This document shows positions 7,467 through 17,257 of a DNA stretch of 64,000 bases, in pieces. Made by a program: the position numbers and the translations under genes. The stretch is from Prosthecobacter debontii (GTDB lineage: Bacteria; Verrucomicrobiota; Verrucomicrobiia; Verrucomicrobiales; Verrucomicrobiaceae): contig NZ_FUYE01000002.1 in NCBI RefSeq assembly GCF_900167535.1, positions 186,001 to 250,000 on the forward strand. The letters are read 5' to 3'. Under the pieces are notes generated by a model. It did no database searches, was not told the DNA's origin, and was given only the letters and a program-made list of their open reading frames with translations. Position 1 is the stretch's first letter. Every line of letters begins with the position of its first letter.

Positions 7467-10400
7467 TCAATAACCCAACCAAGGGCCGAGCCATTTTTCC
7501 ACCTGCTCCACGCTCATGCCTTTACGGGAAGCATAGTCTTCGATCTGGTCTTTACCGATCACACTGATGCCGAAGTAATGGGCCTCAGGGTGGCTGAAAT
7601 ACAGGCCGCTGACCGCGCTGCCGGGATGCATGGCCATGCTCTCGGTGAGTTCAACGCCGGTTTGGGCTGTGGCATTCAGGAGATCGAACAGGATCGGTTT
7701 CTCCGTGTGGTCAGGCTGCGCGGGATAACCCGGTGCTGGACGAATACCGCGATACTTTTCCTTCACCATCTCCTCAGTCGTCAGATCGCCGGGCTTTTCA
7801 TAACCCCAAGCAAAACGTGCCTGCTGGTGTAAATATTCAGCACAAGCTTCCGCCAACCGGTCGGCCACTGCCTTCGTCAGAATGCCATGATAAGGATCAT
7901 GCGCGGCGTCGAATTCCTTGGCGAACTCATCGGCTCCATGGATACCCACGGCAAATCCGCCGATGTAATCCGCACGGCCACTGGCTTTCGGGGCGACGTA
8001 ATCGCTTAACGCAAAGTTAGGCTTGTCCTTCTTGATCACTTGCTGACGCAGCGTGTGGAAGACGGTCTTCACCGCGCTACGGCTGTCATCGGGATAAACC
8101 TCAATGTCATCCCCAATGCTGTTGGCGGGGAAGAACCCGATCACGCCACGAGCCGTGAAGCGCTTCTCCGCCACGATGCGATCCAGCAGAGCCTGAGCAT
8201 CATTGTAAAGCTTCAGCGCCTCCGCTTCCGCCTTCACTTTCATCTCCGCGTCTTCATGGGCGGAATTGAAACGACCTTCATCAGGTAGCCAGCGGCCACG
8301 CAGCTCCCAGGAATGAAAGAAGGGGGACCAGTCAATGAAAGCGCGCAGAGTGGGGATGAGATCAGGACCCTCGTAAACTTTCGTCCCCGTGAAGCTTGGT
8401 GTCGCGATCTCTTGAGTGTTCCAGTCGCAGAGGAATCCTTTCTCGCGGGACTCCGCCAAGCTGAGTAATTCACGATCCTTCTTCTTGCCGTATTCCTCAC
8501 GCAGCCTGGCGTGACGAGCTTCGTTCTGCTTCACGAAACCGTCTTTCTGGTCTTCACTCAGGAGAGAGGTTGTCACCGGCACGCTGCGGGAGGCATCCAG
8601 CACATGCACGATGCTACCGCTGTATTTTGGCGCGATCTTGATGGCTGTGTGGGCGGCGCTGGTGGTGGCTCCGCCGATGAGCAGTGGTTGGGTAAACCCA
8701 AGACGCTCCATTTCGCTGGCCACATGCACCATTTCATCCAGAGAAGGCGTGATCAAACCGCTGAGCCCGATGACGTCTGCACCGACTTCCTTGGCTTTGT
8801 CCAAAATCTTCTCGCAGGGCACCATCACGCCCATGTCAGTCACTTCAAATCCGTTACAGGCCAGCACGATACCGACGATGTTTTTGCCGATGTCATGCAC
8901 GTCACCCTTCACCGTGGCGAGCACGATCTTGCCGGCACTACGCTGGTTCGGATTCGCGTTCTTTTCCTCCTCCATGTAAGGCTGGAGATAAGCCACGCTC
9001 TGCTTCATCACGCGGGCGCTTTTCACCACCTGAGGAAGGAACATTTTACCAGCACCGAAGAGGTCCCCCACCACGCTCATGCCATCCATGAGCGGGCCTT
9101 CGATCACGGCGAGAGGACGCCCGAGCTTAGCGAGCGCTTCAGCCGTGTCTTCATTGATAAAATCCGTGATGCCCTTGAGCAAAGCATGCTCCAAGCGCTT
9201 CTCCACGCTGGCTTCGCGCCAGCTCATGTCGATCTCCGCTTTCTTCGCGCTGCCCGCCTGCCCTTTGAACTGCTCGGCGTAGTCCACCAGGATCTCGGTG
9301 GCGTCGGGACGGCGGTTCAGGATCACATCCTCCACCTTCACCAGCATCTCTTGCGGGATCTCTTCATAGACCTCCAGCATGCCTGCATTCACGATGCCCA
9401 TGTCCATGCCTGCCTTAATGGCATGGTACAGGAACACGCTGTGCATGGCCTCACGCACCTTGTTGTTACCGCGGAAGCTGAAGCTGACGTTACTCACCCC
9501 ACCACTGACCTTAGCATGCGGCAGGTTCTCCTTAATCCAACGCGTGGCGTTGATGAAGTCGAGGGCGTAGTTGTTGTGCTCCTCGATCCCGGTAGCGACT
9601 GTGAGGATGTTGGGGTCGAAAATGATGTCTTCGGGAGGGAAACCGACCTCGTCCACGAGGATGCGATAAGCACGTTCGCAAATACGAATCTTGTCGTCGA
9701 AGGTCGCTGCCTGGCCTTGTTCATCAAAAGCCATGACCACAGTTGCGGCACCGTATTGTTTGATCTTAACGGCATATTCCTTGAACTTCGCCTCCCCTTC
9801 CTTCAGAGAGATGGAGTTCACGATGCCCTTGCCTTGCAAGCACTTGAGACCGGCCTCGATGATCTCCCACTTGGAGGAGTCCACCATGATCGGCACCTTG
9901 TTCACCTCGGGCTCGGTTTGCAGGAGGATCAAAAACTTCGTCATCATGGCCACGCCATCGATGAGGCCTTCGTCCATGCAGACGTCGATCACATTGGCAC
10001 CGCTCTCCACCTGCTGACGGGCGATGGCCACACCTTCCTCCAGCTTGCCTTCCTTGATGAGCTTGGCGAACTTGGGCGAGCCCGCCACGTTGGTGCGTTC
10101 GCCGATCATCAGGTAAGGCGGACGCACATTGGCATCGCCCGTATTCAGCACGAACGGCTGGGAACCGCTGAGGCGCATGGTATGCGGATCTGCTGGCACC
10201 TCACGTGGGGCCAAACCTTCCACGGCTTTAGCAATCGCCGCGATGTGCTCCGGTGTATTGCCACAGCAGCCGCCCATGATATTGACGAAGCCACTACCGC
10301 CGAAATCCTTGGCAAAGTTGGCCATGTCTGGCGGCAGCAGGTCAAAGCCAGTTGGGGCCAACGGATTAGGCATCCCCGCGTTGGGATAGGCCGAAACAAA

Positions 10401-11273
10401 GCAATCCGCCTTCGACGAAAGTTCCGCCAGGAAAGGACGCATTTTATCTGGGCCTAACGAGCAGTTCAGACCGATGGACAGCGGGTTGACATGACGCATG
10501 GCGTTCAGATAAGCCTCGGTCACCTGACCTGAGATCATCGTCTCACCGCCTGGGCCCACCGCCGCGCTGATTTGCACCGGCAGTTCAACCTTATCCTCTT
10601 CAAACACCTCGCGAATCGCCACCAGAGCGGTCTTGGCATTTAGGGAATCGAAAATGGTTTCCACCAGCAGGGTATCCACACCACCGGCAATCAGCGCCCG
10701 GATCTGGTGTTTATACGCCTGCTTGACCTGATCAAAGGTCACGTAACGGAAGCTCAGGTCCGTGAGATCGGGAAACTGCGACAGTGAGACCGTGAGGGGC
10801 CCAATAGCCCCGGCGACGTAGCGCTTACGCCCCGTCTGCTCACCGACGATATCGGCCCATTTGCGGCATTGCTCGGCAGACTTAAAGTTGATCTCCCAGG
10901 CGAGGTCATTGAGGAACTTATCCTCCAAAACCGTCTGGAAAAACGCCGGATCTTTGCGCATGCCCTCCGGCACTTCTTTGAAGAACTCCGCCTGAGCGAT
11001 GCTGGTCCCTGAGAAGGTGTTCGTCTCGATGATATCCGCACCGGCCTCCAAGAAGCGACGGTGGATGTCCTCGATGACGTCCGGGCGAGTCAACGAGAGG
11101 ATGTCGCCATTGTTCAGCAGGTCCTTCTCATTCTTCAAAAAGCGATCCCCACGAGCATCCGCCTCCTTCAGACCATACCCGCGAATCGTCGTCCCCATGG
11201 CCCCATCAATGACCAGGATGCGTTGACGCATAGCGGCTTCGAGTTCGGAACGGACATTGGGACGGGCAGGCAT
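7467..11273 (-). CDS. metH: Cobalamin-dependent methionine synthase
   Basis: 1,268 residues, close to the 1,227 of E. coli MetH, with all four modules in order. (1) Homocysteine-binding barrel, residues ~10-350, with zinc-ligand cysteines at about 271 (GLNCSLGP) and the Cys pair near 335 ([11 protein letters not shown]). (2) Methyl-tetrahydrofolate-binding barrel (~385-640), with '[14 protein letters not shown]' and '[17 protein letters not shown]'. (3) Cobalamin cap and binding domain (~690-930), with DVHDIG, whose His793 should be the lower cobalt ligand. (4) C-terminal reactivation domain binding S-adenosylmethionine (~950-1268). It methylates homocysteine using methyl-THF and B12. No B12 riboswitch fits the short upstream gap; instead a long palindrome lies there. 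The OsmC-like gene precedes it on the same strand. Confidence 0.97.
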   Translation of the reverse strand: MPARPNVRSELEAAMRQRILVIDGAMGTTIRGYGLKEADARGDRFLKNEKDLLNNGDILSLTRPDVIEDIHRRFLEAGADIIETNTFSGTSIAQAEFFKEVPEGMRKDPAFFQTVLEDKFLNDLAWEINFKSAEQCRKWADIVGEQTGRKRYVAGAIGPLTVSLSQFPDLTDLSFRYVTFDQVKQAYKHQIRALIAGGVDTLLVETIFDSLNAKTALVAIREVFEEDKVELPVQISAAVGPGGETMISGQVTEAYLNAMRHVNPLSIGLNCSLGPDKMRPFLAELSSKADCFVSAYPNAGMPNPLAPTGFDLLPPDMANFAKDFGGSGFVNIMGGCCGNTPEHIAAIAKAVEGLAPREVPADPHTMRLSGSQPFVLNTGDANVRPPYLMIGERTNVAGSPKFAKLIKEGKLEEGVAIARQQVESGANVIDVCMDEGLIDGVAMMTKFLILLQTEPEVNKVPIMVDSSKWEIIEAGLKCLQGKGIVNSISLKEGEAKFKEYAVKIKQYGAATVVMAFDEQGQAATFDDKIRICERAYRILVDEVGFPPEDIIFDPNILTVATGIEEHNNYALDFINATRWIKENLPHAKVSGGVSNVSFSFRGNNKVREAMHSVFLYHAIKAGMDMGIVNAGMLEVYEEIPQEMLVKVEDVILNRRPDATEILVDYAEQFKGQAGSAKKAEIDMSWREASVEKRLEHALLKGITDFINEDTAEALAKLGRPLAVIEGPLMDGMSVVGDLFGAGKMFLPQVVKSARVMKQSVAYLQPYMEEEKNANPNQRSAGKIVLATVKGDVHDIGKNIVGIVLACNGFEVTDMGVMVPCEKILDKAKEVGADVIGLSGLITPSLDEMVHVASEMERLGFTQPLLIGGATTSAAHTAIKIAPKYSGSIVHVLDASRSVPVTTSLLSEDQKDGFVKQNEARHARLREEYGKKKDRELLSLAESREKGFLCDWNTQEIATPSFTGTKVYEGPDLIPTLRAFIDWSPFFHSWELRGRWLPDEGRFNSAHEDAEMKVKAEAEALKLYNDAQALLDRIVAEKRFTARGVIGFFPANSIGDDIEVYPDDSRSAVKTVFHTLRQQVIKKDKPNFALSDYVAPKASGRADYIGGFAVGIHGADEFAKEFDAAHDPYHGILTKAVADRLAEACAEYLHQQARFAWGYEKPGDLTTEEMVKEKYRGIRPAPGYPAQPDHTEKPILFDLLNATAQTGVELTESMAMHPGSAVSGLYFSHPEAHYFGISVIGKDQIEDYASRKGMSVEQVEKWLGPWLGY

Positions 11274-11306
11274 AGCCTGAACCTACCCCCAAGCCGGGTG
11301 CCGTCA

Positions 11307-11344
11307 ATCTCCCATCAACGCATCATGATGTGAGGATGGGAGAT
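11307..11344. promoter_or_regulatory. 38-bp near-perfect palindrome upstream of metH
   Basis: Outer arms ATCTCCCATC (11307-11316) and GATGGGAGAT (11335-11344) match perfectly. The inside, centred on CATCATGATG, is also almost symmetric. It lies 34-71 bases upstream of the metH start and overlaps the predicted transcription start. It could be an operator for a dimeric regulator or a leader hairpin. No T-run follows on either strand, so it is not a classic terminator. Confidence 0.6.
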
Positions 11345-11372
11345 ATAAAAAGGCATTATTAAGCTATCTTAA
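11343..11372 (-). promoter_or_regulatory. Candidate metH promoter
   Basis: On the minus strand TTAAGA (11372-11367), an 18-base spacer and TTATAT (11348-11343). The match is modest. It places the start of transcription inside the palindrome, as expected if the palindrome is an operator. Confidence 0.35.
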
Positions 11373-11782
11373 CCGTTCCACACAAACGTCACGGGCTTCT
11401 CGATATCAGGGTGCAGGCTCTGATGAACGGGGCAGGCAAGTGCGGTGGCTTCCAGCACTTTGCGGTCAGGATGGTCCTCAGGCAGAGGGATCTCGATCGT
11501 AATCGGAAGTTGCACGATGCGACGCGGGGAGTCAGCGCTCATGTGCTTCTCCACGCTCACCTTCATGCCTGTGATGTCATAGCCTTTTTGCTGGGCCTTA
11601 ATGTTCATCACCGTCGCCATACAAGCCGCCAGAGCTGTGGCCACGAGATCCGTGGGAGAAAAGGATTCGCCTTTGCCGTGGTTATCCACGGGGGCATCGG
11701 TGATGATTTGAGTCTGGGAAGGACCATGCGTGGCTTGGCAACGCAGGCCACCGAGGTAATCGACAGTGATGGAAACAGCCAT
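11369..11782 (-). CDS. OsmC/YhfA-like family protein
   Basis: 137 residues, the normal length for the OsmC/Ohr superfamily, which reduces organic hydroperoxides with a cysteine pair. Both conserved cysteines are present: Cys54 in ALAACMATVM, on the central helix, and Cys117 in ALACPVHQSLHPDI. 'FSPTDLVATAL' is the typical segment before the first cysteine. The sequence is nearer the YhfA-type branch than to Ohr. It lies upstream of metH on the same strand with a 95-bp gap holding a palindrome, so co-transcription is possible but not assured. Confidence 0.85.
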   Translation of the reverse strand: MAVSITVDYLGGLRCQATHGPSQTQIITDAPVDNHGKGESFSPTDLVATALAACMATVMNIKAQQKGYDITGMKVSVEKHMSADSPRRIVQLPITIEIPLPEDHPDRKVLEATALACPVHQSLHPDIEKPVTFVWNG

Positions 11783-11836
11783 GAGCCACCCTACACATGG
11801 ATCATGCGGGCGAGCATCGAAAATCTGTGAATTTCG

Positions 11837-12541
11837 TTATGCGAGCTTTGAGCGTTGAGCCCGGCCATGGCGGATCAACCATAGGAGACCCATGGCCCAT
11901 ATCAACGAACTCAAGATCTGTCTGCCTGGATGAACTGGTGGGCGTGGGACGGGTGGCCAGATCACGATTTCGGGCGTCTTTTCACCCTCGATCAGAAGCA
12001 TCCACTTCGCTTCTTTGCCGGGCAGCTTTTCATTCTGAGTCCAGAGCAAGACATCCAGGGGATTTTTCTCCGGCACGCCCAGCACGATGTGATCCGTATG
12101 GGGGCGCCATTTCCAGATGCCCGTGAGTAATTGGTGAGTCTGCCCTTCGGGTGGTGGAGCCATGGCTGTCGGTGCCGTGGGGTCCCATTCCATGCGAGTT
12201 TCAAACCTTAAGGGCTCCAATTCCTCAAGTCGCTGTGTCTGCCCCCCGAGATAAACGTGAAAGGAATTCAGCACCGCTTCACGAGCCGCCGCTTCATCCG
12301 GAATCAGCGGATTGCCACCATAGTCAGCGGTGATCTCCAGGGTCACGCGCTCGGGTTGAACCTCCAGTTTAGCCAGGAGAAACTCGCAGGCGTGTGCGTG
12401 CAGATGGTTAGCCCCTAAAAAAGAAAGGAGGCAGAGGGTGAACGCCAACGTCCACCTTGTTGGGTGTGCTCGCCAAACAAACCGGGGGAACGTGATGGTC
12501 CCCCCTATGGATGAATGAGTTCTATCGCGCGTCGGGATCAT
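11837..12541 (-). CDS. Exported protein with C-terminal membrane anchor, function unknown
   Basis: 234 residues. After a long basic N-terminus there is a hydrophobic signal segment (LAFTLCLLSFLGANHLHAHA). A soluble middle (about residues 52-205) with several beta-strand-like stretches follows, then one C-terminal membrane helix (ILSSLIWAMGLLWLI) and a basic cytoplasmic tail. The protein is therefore probably held in the inner membrane with its bulk in the periplasm. I do not recognise a family. The ATG overlaps the stop of the upstream NHL-repeat gene in an ATGA, which implies translational coupling and a shared role. Confidence 0.7.
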   Translation of the reverse strand: MIPTRDRTHSSIGGTITFPRFVWRAHPTRWTLAFTLCLLSFLGANHLHAHACEFLLAKLEVQPERVTLEITADYGGNPLIPDEAAAREAVLNSFHVYLGGQTQRLEELEPLRFETRMEWDPTAPTAMAPPPEGQTHQLLTGIWKWRPHTDHIVLGVPEKNPLDVLLWTQNEKLPGKEAKWMLLIEGEKTPEIVIWPPVPRPPVHPGRQILSSLIWAMGLLWLIRHGRAQRSKLA

Positions 12542-13503
12542 TTCTTATTCCAGCGCAGCACGCGACCGAAGAGATTCCATTCTGTCTCCAGAATGTTGCC
12601 TGCGTTGTCAAAGGTAATGCCGTGGGGGGAGGTGACGGTGCCCTGCTGCCAATCCTTGGGCTCCACCTTGGGGGTATTGGTCTGGCCAGCGGTGTCATTG
12701 ACCCCGAGGGAGGCTACCTGCTTGCCTTCCTTATCCCACACGCTCACCCGACCTGCGATCTCCGCGATGCAAACGAGGTCACCATGGAAGGAAGCGCTGC
12801 TCGGACGACGCAGACCTTCTTCGGCATAAACGCTGATCAGATTGCCCTCCAAGTCCAGGTGCAGGATGCGGTTGTTGCCACGGTCGCAGGCTAAGATGCG
12901 GGCGGGTTCATAGCGACGATCAATGAAGATCTTGTGCGTGTTGCTCAGCTTCAGGGGCTCGCCTCGGCCTCCGAAGACTTTCTTGAACTTGCCGGCTCGA
13001 TCAAAGACGAAGATCCAATCAATGCCATAGCCATCCACCACGTAGATGTCGCCATTCGGAGCCACGTCACAGTTGGTCAGCTTCAGGCCTTTCGGGCCCG
13101 CTTTATCGGCGGGAAAAGCGCTGGTGGGGATCTCCATCACGATGCTGCTATCGAGCTTGGCCTTGATCACACGCGCCTCACCCAGCACTGCGCCGAAGAG
13201 GTATTCGTGGCCTTCATCCTCACGAATCACAAAACCATGCAGAGAGTTGGGGAGAGGCAGTGCCTTGATGAACTTGCCATCCGGACCATAGACTTGCACA
13301 CCTGCGTCCTTATTTTCGGGTCCTTGGACGCTCACATAGAAGTTGCCCGCACTGTCGCAAGCAATCTCACCGTGACCATTGCCGATGGTTTCCTTGCCTG
13401 CCGGTGGCGTGATAAAATTGGGGGCGAACTCATAAGCCACGTCAGCCAAAGCCGTGCTGCTCAAAGCCAAGATGCTGAAAAGGGAGAAAAAAGGATGTCT
13501 CAT
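12538..13503 (-). CDS. Exported NHL-repeat beta-propeller protein
   Basis: 321 residues with a clear signal peptide (cleavage after LSSTALA). The body has NHL-type repeats: 'GNGHGEIACDSAGNFYVSV', 'NCDVAPNGDIYVVDGYG', 'FVFDRAGKFKKVFGGRG', 'RILACDRGNNRILHLDLEGN' and 'SPHGITFDNAGNILETEWN'. This predicts a six-bladed propeller similar to peptidylglycine alpha-amidating lyase-like proteins, which are common in Verrucomicrobia and Planctomycetes, where their substrates are mostly unknown. It overlaps the downstream membrane-anchored gene by four bases and diverges from the TolC-like gene. Confidence 0.8.
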   Translation of the reverse strand: MRHPFFSLFSILALSSTALADVAYEFAPNFITPPAGKETIGNGHGEIACDSAGNFYVSVQGPENKDAGVQVYGPDGKFIKALPLPNSLHGFVIREDEGHEYLFGAVLGEARVIKAKLDSSIVMEIPTSAFPADKAGPKGLKLTNCDVAPNGDIYVVDGYGIDWIFVFDRAGKFKKVFGGRGEPLKLSNTHKIFIDRRYEPARILACDRGNNRILHLDLEGNLISVYAEEGLRRPSSASFHGDLVCIAEIAGRVSVWDKEGKQVASLGVNDTAGQTNTPKVEPKDWQQGTVTSPHGITFDNAGNILETEWNLFGRVLRWNKK

Positions 13504-13573
13504 AAAGAAGGGAGCGGATGAAACCGAAGCTCATTCCAAACGAAACGCGCTCCATCCGTCAATCACCAAAGAC

Positions 13574-15244
13574 ATGCTGAATCCGCGTGCGTGTGTGTGT
13601 CATCCTGCGGAGAGCACCTCCCCCCAAGCTTGCAAAGCCACCACCCTGGCTCACTGTGGGGAGGTGCCACGCTTGCTCTTCATTCTCGCTCTCCTGCCTT
13701 GCCTGATTGTGTCGGGTTTGCGGGCTCAGACGTTTGAGGAGACGCTGGGACTGCAACCGAGCTATCTCACGATGGAGGAGGCTCTGCACCGAGTGCTGGA
13801 AAAAAGCCTGGATGTGCGCATCGAGTGGCTGAACTGGGCGATTGCTGAGGCCCAAACTCAAGGAGCCTGGGGAAAGTTTGAGCCGTCTTACTTTCTCAGT
13901 TCCACCTGGAGAGAATCCAACCTCCCGCAAAATGCTCTGGAGTATGTGCAGACGGGCGGCTTTCTGGTGCCGTTGGATGAGCCCAATATGTTCAAGCAAC
14001 AGAGCTTCCTCACTCAAACGGGCCTTGAGGGTCGGCTGCCTCTAGGAACCCAATACAGGCTCTTTGCCAGCTTGGGTGAATTTCGCAATGATCTGAACCG
14101 TCAGCGTCCGCCTGCCATTTTTTATCCCGAGTATGGTGCGGCCGTCGGAGTGACACTCACCCAACCGCTGCTACGTGACTTTGGCCCAAGCGTGAATCTC
14201 GCTGAAGTGCGCATCAGCCGCCGCAACGAAGCCATTGCCGACAGTCAATGGGAGGCACGGCTACAGCGCAGCATCGCTGAGGTGATGTTGGACTATTACG
14301 ATCTAATCTTTGCCATGGAGAATCTGGAGGTGAAACGAGAGGTCGTTCTCTTTGCTCAACAGTTGGTTCGCGAAAATCAAAAACGACTGGAGGCCGGAGT
14401 GCTCTCTCCAGCCGAGGTGCAAGAGGCAGAGGTCGCGGTCGCGGTCGCGCGCGAGGAAGTCATTGCGGCCATGAGCTTTGCCGTAGAGAAACAGCGCCGC
14501 TTAAAAAGCCAGATCCTTGGCTCCCTGGAGGAAGGGGCTGGCCTCATCTTTTTACCACGGGACGCGCTGCCCATCATCTCCCCTCGCACGGATCGCCAAC
14601 AGCTTTTGCAAACCGCTTTGGCGCGCCGCCCCGATCATCGTGCCGCCATCGAGGAAGCTGAAAAGCAGGCCATCGTGGTGAAATACACACGCAATCAATT
14701 GCTCCCGCGCCTGGACCTCCAGGCCACGCTCTCCGCCAACGGCCTGAGCGGAGACCGCAGCGGAGCCTTTCAAGAAGCCTTCGACCGTCAGGGCTATGAT
14801 ACCCAGGTAGGCTTCCAGCTTAGCATCCCGCTTGGCAATCGAACGGCTCGATCTAGCAATGCCGTGGCCGAGCATCGCCAGCAGCAGGCGATCCTAAATA
14901 TCGCGAGGTCCGAACTCAACGTGTCTGTGGAGCTGGATACGGTCATCGCTCAAGTGAAGGCAGCGCGGGCACGTCTAGACACCACCAAAGAATCCATGCG
15001 CTTGAGCCAACGCCTGCTGGAGACGGAGCAAAAACGGTTAGGCGAGGGACTAGCACGCACGTTCGACGTACTCAAAGCACGCAATGACCTCGCCGATGCC
15101 AGCACGCGCCGCATTGCAGCCTTGGCCGACTATAACAAGGCGGCCACGCAGCTGGCCCTCATCAGCGGCATTTTGCTCGAGCGTCAAGGCATTCGCATTG
15201 ATCGCAGCCGCCAGCAGCCGCAGGCTGTGAAGACGGAGAAATAG
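13574..15244 (+). CDS. TolC-family outer membrane channel protein
   Basis: About 556 residues from the ATG at 13574. A hydrophobic signal segment (LLFILALLPCLIVSGLRAQ) is followed by 'YLTMEEALHRVLEKSLDVRI', the typical start of the outer membrane efflux protein fold. Two repeats of long helices alternate with short strands, for example 'RLEAGVLSPAEVQEAEVAVA' in the first and 'RLGEGLARTFDVLKARNDLA' in the second. These form the trimeric channel-tunnel that spans the outer membrane and periplasm. The start is uncertain: a TTG at about 13675 has GGGGAGG at ideal spacing and begins just before the signal core, while the ATG leaves a long N-terminal extension. The GAF-HlyD fusion gene starts 10 bases downstream, so the two form an operon. 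Confidence 0.85.
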   Translation: MLNPRACVCHPAESTSPQACKATTLAHCGEVPRLLFILALLPCLIVSGLRAQTFEETLGLQPSYLTMEEALHRVLEKSLDVRIEWLNWAIAEAQTQGAWGKFEPSYFLSSTWRESNLPQNALEYVQTGGFLVPLDEPNMFKQQSFLTQTGLEGRLPLGTQYRLFASLGEFRNDLNRQRPPAIFYPEYGAAVGVTLTQPLLRDFGPSVNLAEVRISRRNEAIADSQWEARLQRSIAEVMLDYYDLIFAMENLEVKREVVLFAQQLVRENQKRLEAGVLSPAEVQEAEVAVAVAREEVIAAMSFAVEKQRRLKSQILGSLEEGAGLIFLPRDALPIISPRTDRQQLLQTALARRPDHRAAIEEAEKQAIVVKYTRNQLLPRLDLQATLSANGLSGDRSGAFQEAFDRQGYDTQVGFQLSIPLGNRTARSSNAVAEHRQQQAILNIARSELNVSVELDTVIAQVKAARARLDTTKESMRLSQRLLETEQKRLGEGLARTFDVLKARNDLADASTRRIAALADYNKAATQLALISGILLERQGIRIDRSRQQPQAVKTEK

Positions 15245-15253
15245 CCTGCCCGC

Positions 15254-17206
15254 ATGACTACCCCGCCCCGCTCTGATCGCCAACAAGCCCTGAAAGCTCT
15301 CTCAACAGAGCTTGCACGCCTGGCGGGACAGACGGCGGATGAAGCGGATTTACACCGCGCCATCTTGCATCAATTGGTACAAGCCACTGATGCTCTGGGG
15401 GGCGCGGTTTGGCTCGTCGCTCAACGCCGCGGCCAAGATCTCAGTCTCCGCCTGGCTGCCGCTGCGGAATTGGAACCCGCAGCCGGTGCACCTGAAACCG
15501 AGCAACGTCAGCAAACTCAACGTGCTGCTACGGAGGTCATCCTCTCTGCCCAGCCCCTGGTGCTCATGCCGAGCCCAGCGGATCAAGGTCCGGTGACGCC
15601 CGGGGTCCTCGTGAATCTAGGTCCTCATGCCATCATTGGTGCCCCTTTGCGCAGTGGCGATGATCTGCTCGGCAGTGTGCAGCTCTGGTTCCCTGCGCAG
15701 CGTGATCCCAAGGGCCTCGCCGAGATCGCCCTCATGGTGCAGGCTTTACTTGCCGATCTCGGACCACGCTTGCGCTCCCGCCAGATGCGCGAGTTGGGAG
15801 CTCTCAGCCAGCGTCAGCAGCGGCTGCTCCAGATGGCTTCAGATCTCGCGGGGGTGCTGGATGCAGAGATGGGAGGACGCCTCGCCGCTGCCCATGCTCG
15901 GGAGATGCTGGGCATCAACCGGGTGAGCCTTTTAGTACAAGAGGGGGACCGCTGGCGGATCATCGCCATCTCGGGCCAAGAGTCGGTGGACAAGCGTAGC
16001 CGCATCGTCAGTCAGATGCTGGCCTTTACCCAGCGTCATTTTCACGACACCGCGTGGGTGGTGCTTGCAAGCGATGACGTTACCCATTTTCAAGACACGC
16101 CCATGCAATCCGCTGCGCTGGTGCCGCTGCGGGATGGTGCCGAGGGAGTGCGCCTAGGCACGCTGCTGTGCGAGAGTACGGATCCCCACAGTTTCGGCTC
16201 AGCAGGTGCTCCAGTGGAGTCCCGTCCGCCCTCTCTGGTGCTCGCTCAGTGGTTGGCGGATCTCACCGGACGGTCGCTGAGAGCCGCGTTGGTGCACCAG
16301 GCCATTCCTTTTCATCGGCGTCTGCTCCAGCTCGGGCGCTGGCGTCAGGACGTCTCTGCCACGCGCAAACGCCGCTGGCTGGTGAAGACGCTTGCTCTTA
16401 CGCTACTCATTGGGATTGCAGCTCTCTGGCCCCTACGGGTGCGCGTGGAGGCAGATTGCACCCTACTCCCACTGAAGCGTGCCCTCGTCACGGCAGAGGC
16501 ACCAGGACGCATTGAGGAAGTCCTCGTGCATGAGGGCGACCGAGTCACGCCAGGGCAAATCATCGCTCGCCTGGATACCCGCCGCCTACAAAGCGATCTG
16601 GAAGCGGCTGTGCAAACCCGTAAACGCCTTGAAGCCGAAGCCACACGCCAGCGTGGCCAAGGCAAAGAAGCGCTCGCGCGCATGGCTACCCTGGAAGCTC
16701 AAGCGCAAGCGGAGATGGAGAAACGGTTTCGCCTGGAAATCTCCCTCGCTGAGCTACGTGCCCCGCTGGCAGGCATTGTCATGACGCGAGACGTTCATTT
16801 AAAAACCGGCAGTTTTCTTCAAGCAGCCGACACCTTTGCTGAGATCGCCAGTGTGGACAGCTGGGACCTGCGGCTGCAAGTGGAGGAAGCGGACATCAGC
16901 GCCCTTGAGGAGGCGCTCGCAGAAGGGCAGACCCTACCCGTGGATTACCTGCTCTACACCCAGAGTGCACATGAACTGCACGCTGCCATTACTCAAGCTC
17001 AGCAGATTAGCCCTGCCCTCCAGCCTGGCCCTCACGGCGGACTCTTCAGCATCACTCTACCTCAGGTGAAAATTCCTTCGTCGTTGGAACCCCTCATACG
17101 ACCCGGCTTAACAGGACGCGCGAAGATAGACCTCCATCGTCGTCCGGCCGCCGCAGTCCTGTTCCGGCGTTTTACCCGCTGGCTACGCATGCGCTGGTGG
17201 CTATAG
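15254..17206 (+). CDS. GAF-GAF-HlyD fusion: periplasmic adaptor with a cytoplasmic sensor half
   Basis: 650 residues with an unusual layout. Residues ~15-170 and ~185-345 look like two GAF-type domains ('ILHQLVQATDALGGAVWLVA', 'AREMLGINRVSLLVQEGDRW', 'SAALVPLRDGAEGVRLGTLL'). A basic stop (ATRKRRW) and one membrane helix (~375-397) follow. After that comes a membrane-fusion adaptor: lipoyl-like half motif 'AEAPGRIEEVLVHEGDRVTP' (~413-435), a coiled-coil hairpin rich in Ala, Arg and Glu (~445-495), the second lipoyl half 'LRAPLAGIVMTRDVHLKTG', and beta-barrel segments to the end. The C-terminal half should dock a TolC-type channel, whose gene lies 10 bases upstream. The N-terminal half is predicted in the cytoplasm and could sense a small molecule. 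No pump gene is adjacent. Confidence 0.8.
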   Translation: MTTPPRSDRQQALKALSTELARLAGQTADEADLHRAILHQLVQATDALGGAVWLVAQRRGQDLSLRLAAAAELEPAAGAPETEQRQQTQRAATEVILSAQPLVLMPSPADQGPVTPGVLVNLGPHAIIGAPLRSGDDLLGSVQLWFPAQRDPKGLAEIALMVQALLADLGPRLRSRQMRELGALSQRQQRLLQMASDLAGVLDAEMGGRLAAAHAREMLGINRVSLLVQEGDRWRIIAISGQESVDKRSRIVSQMLAFTQRHFHDTAWVVLASDDVTHFQDTPMQSAALVPLRDGAEGVRLGTLLCESTDPHSFGSAGAPVESRPPSLVLAQWLADLTGRSLRAALVHQAIPFHRRLLQLGRWRQDVSATRKRRWLVKTLALTLLIGIAALWPLRVRVEADCTLLPLKRALVTAEAPGRIEEVLVHEGDRVTPGQIIARLDTRRLQSDLEAAVQTRKRLEAEATRQRGQGKEALARMATLEAQAQAEMEKRFRLEISLAELRAPLAGIVMTRDVHLKTGSFLQAADTFAEIASVDSWDLRLQVEEADISALEEALAEGQTLPVDYLLYTQSAHELHAAITQAQQISPALQPGPHGGLFSITLPQVKIPSSLEPLIRPGLTGRAKIDLHRRPAAAVLFRRFTRWLRMRWWL

Positions 17207-17257
17207 CCAGGAATGCCGAAACCTCCCTGAGGACGGACAGGAATCCACACCACGGGA

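Noticed and set aside
8511..10457. A 648-codon open frame on the plus strand opposite metH, rich in His
   Set aside because: It is the mirror of metH codon usage (His-rich, no family features). The metH frame has all expected motifs.
11274..11368. Possible B12 or SAM riboswitch before metH
   Set aside because: The gap is only 95 bases, no B12-box or SAM-type core was recognised, and the palindrome explains the structure.
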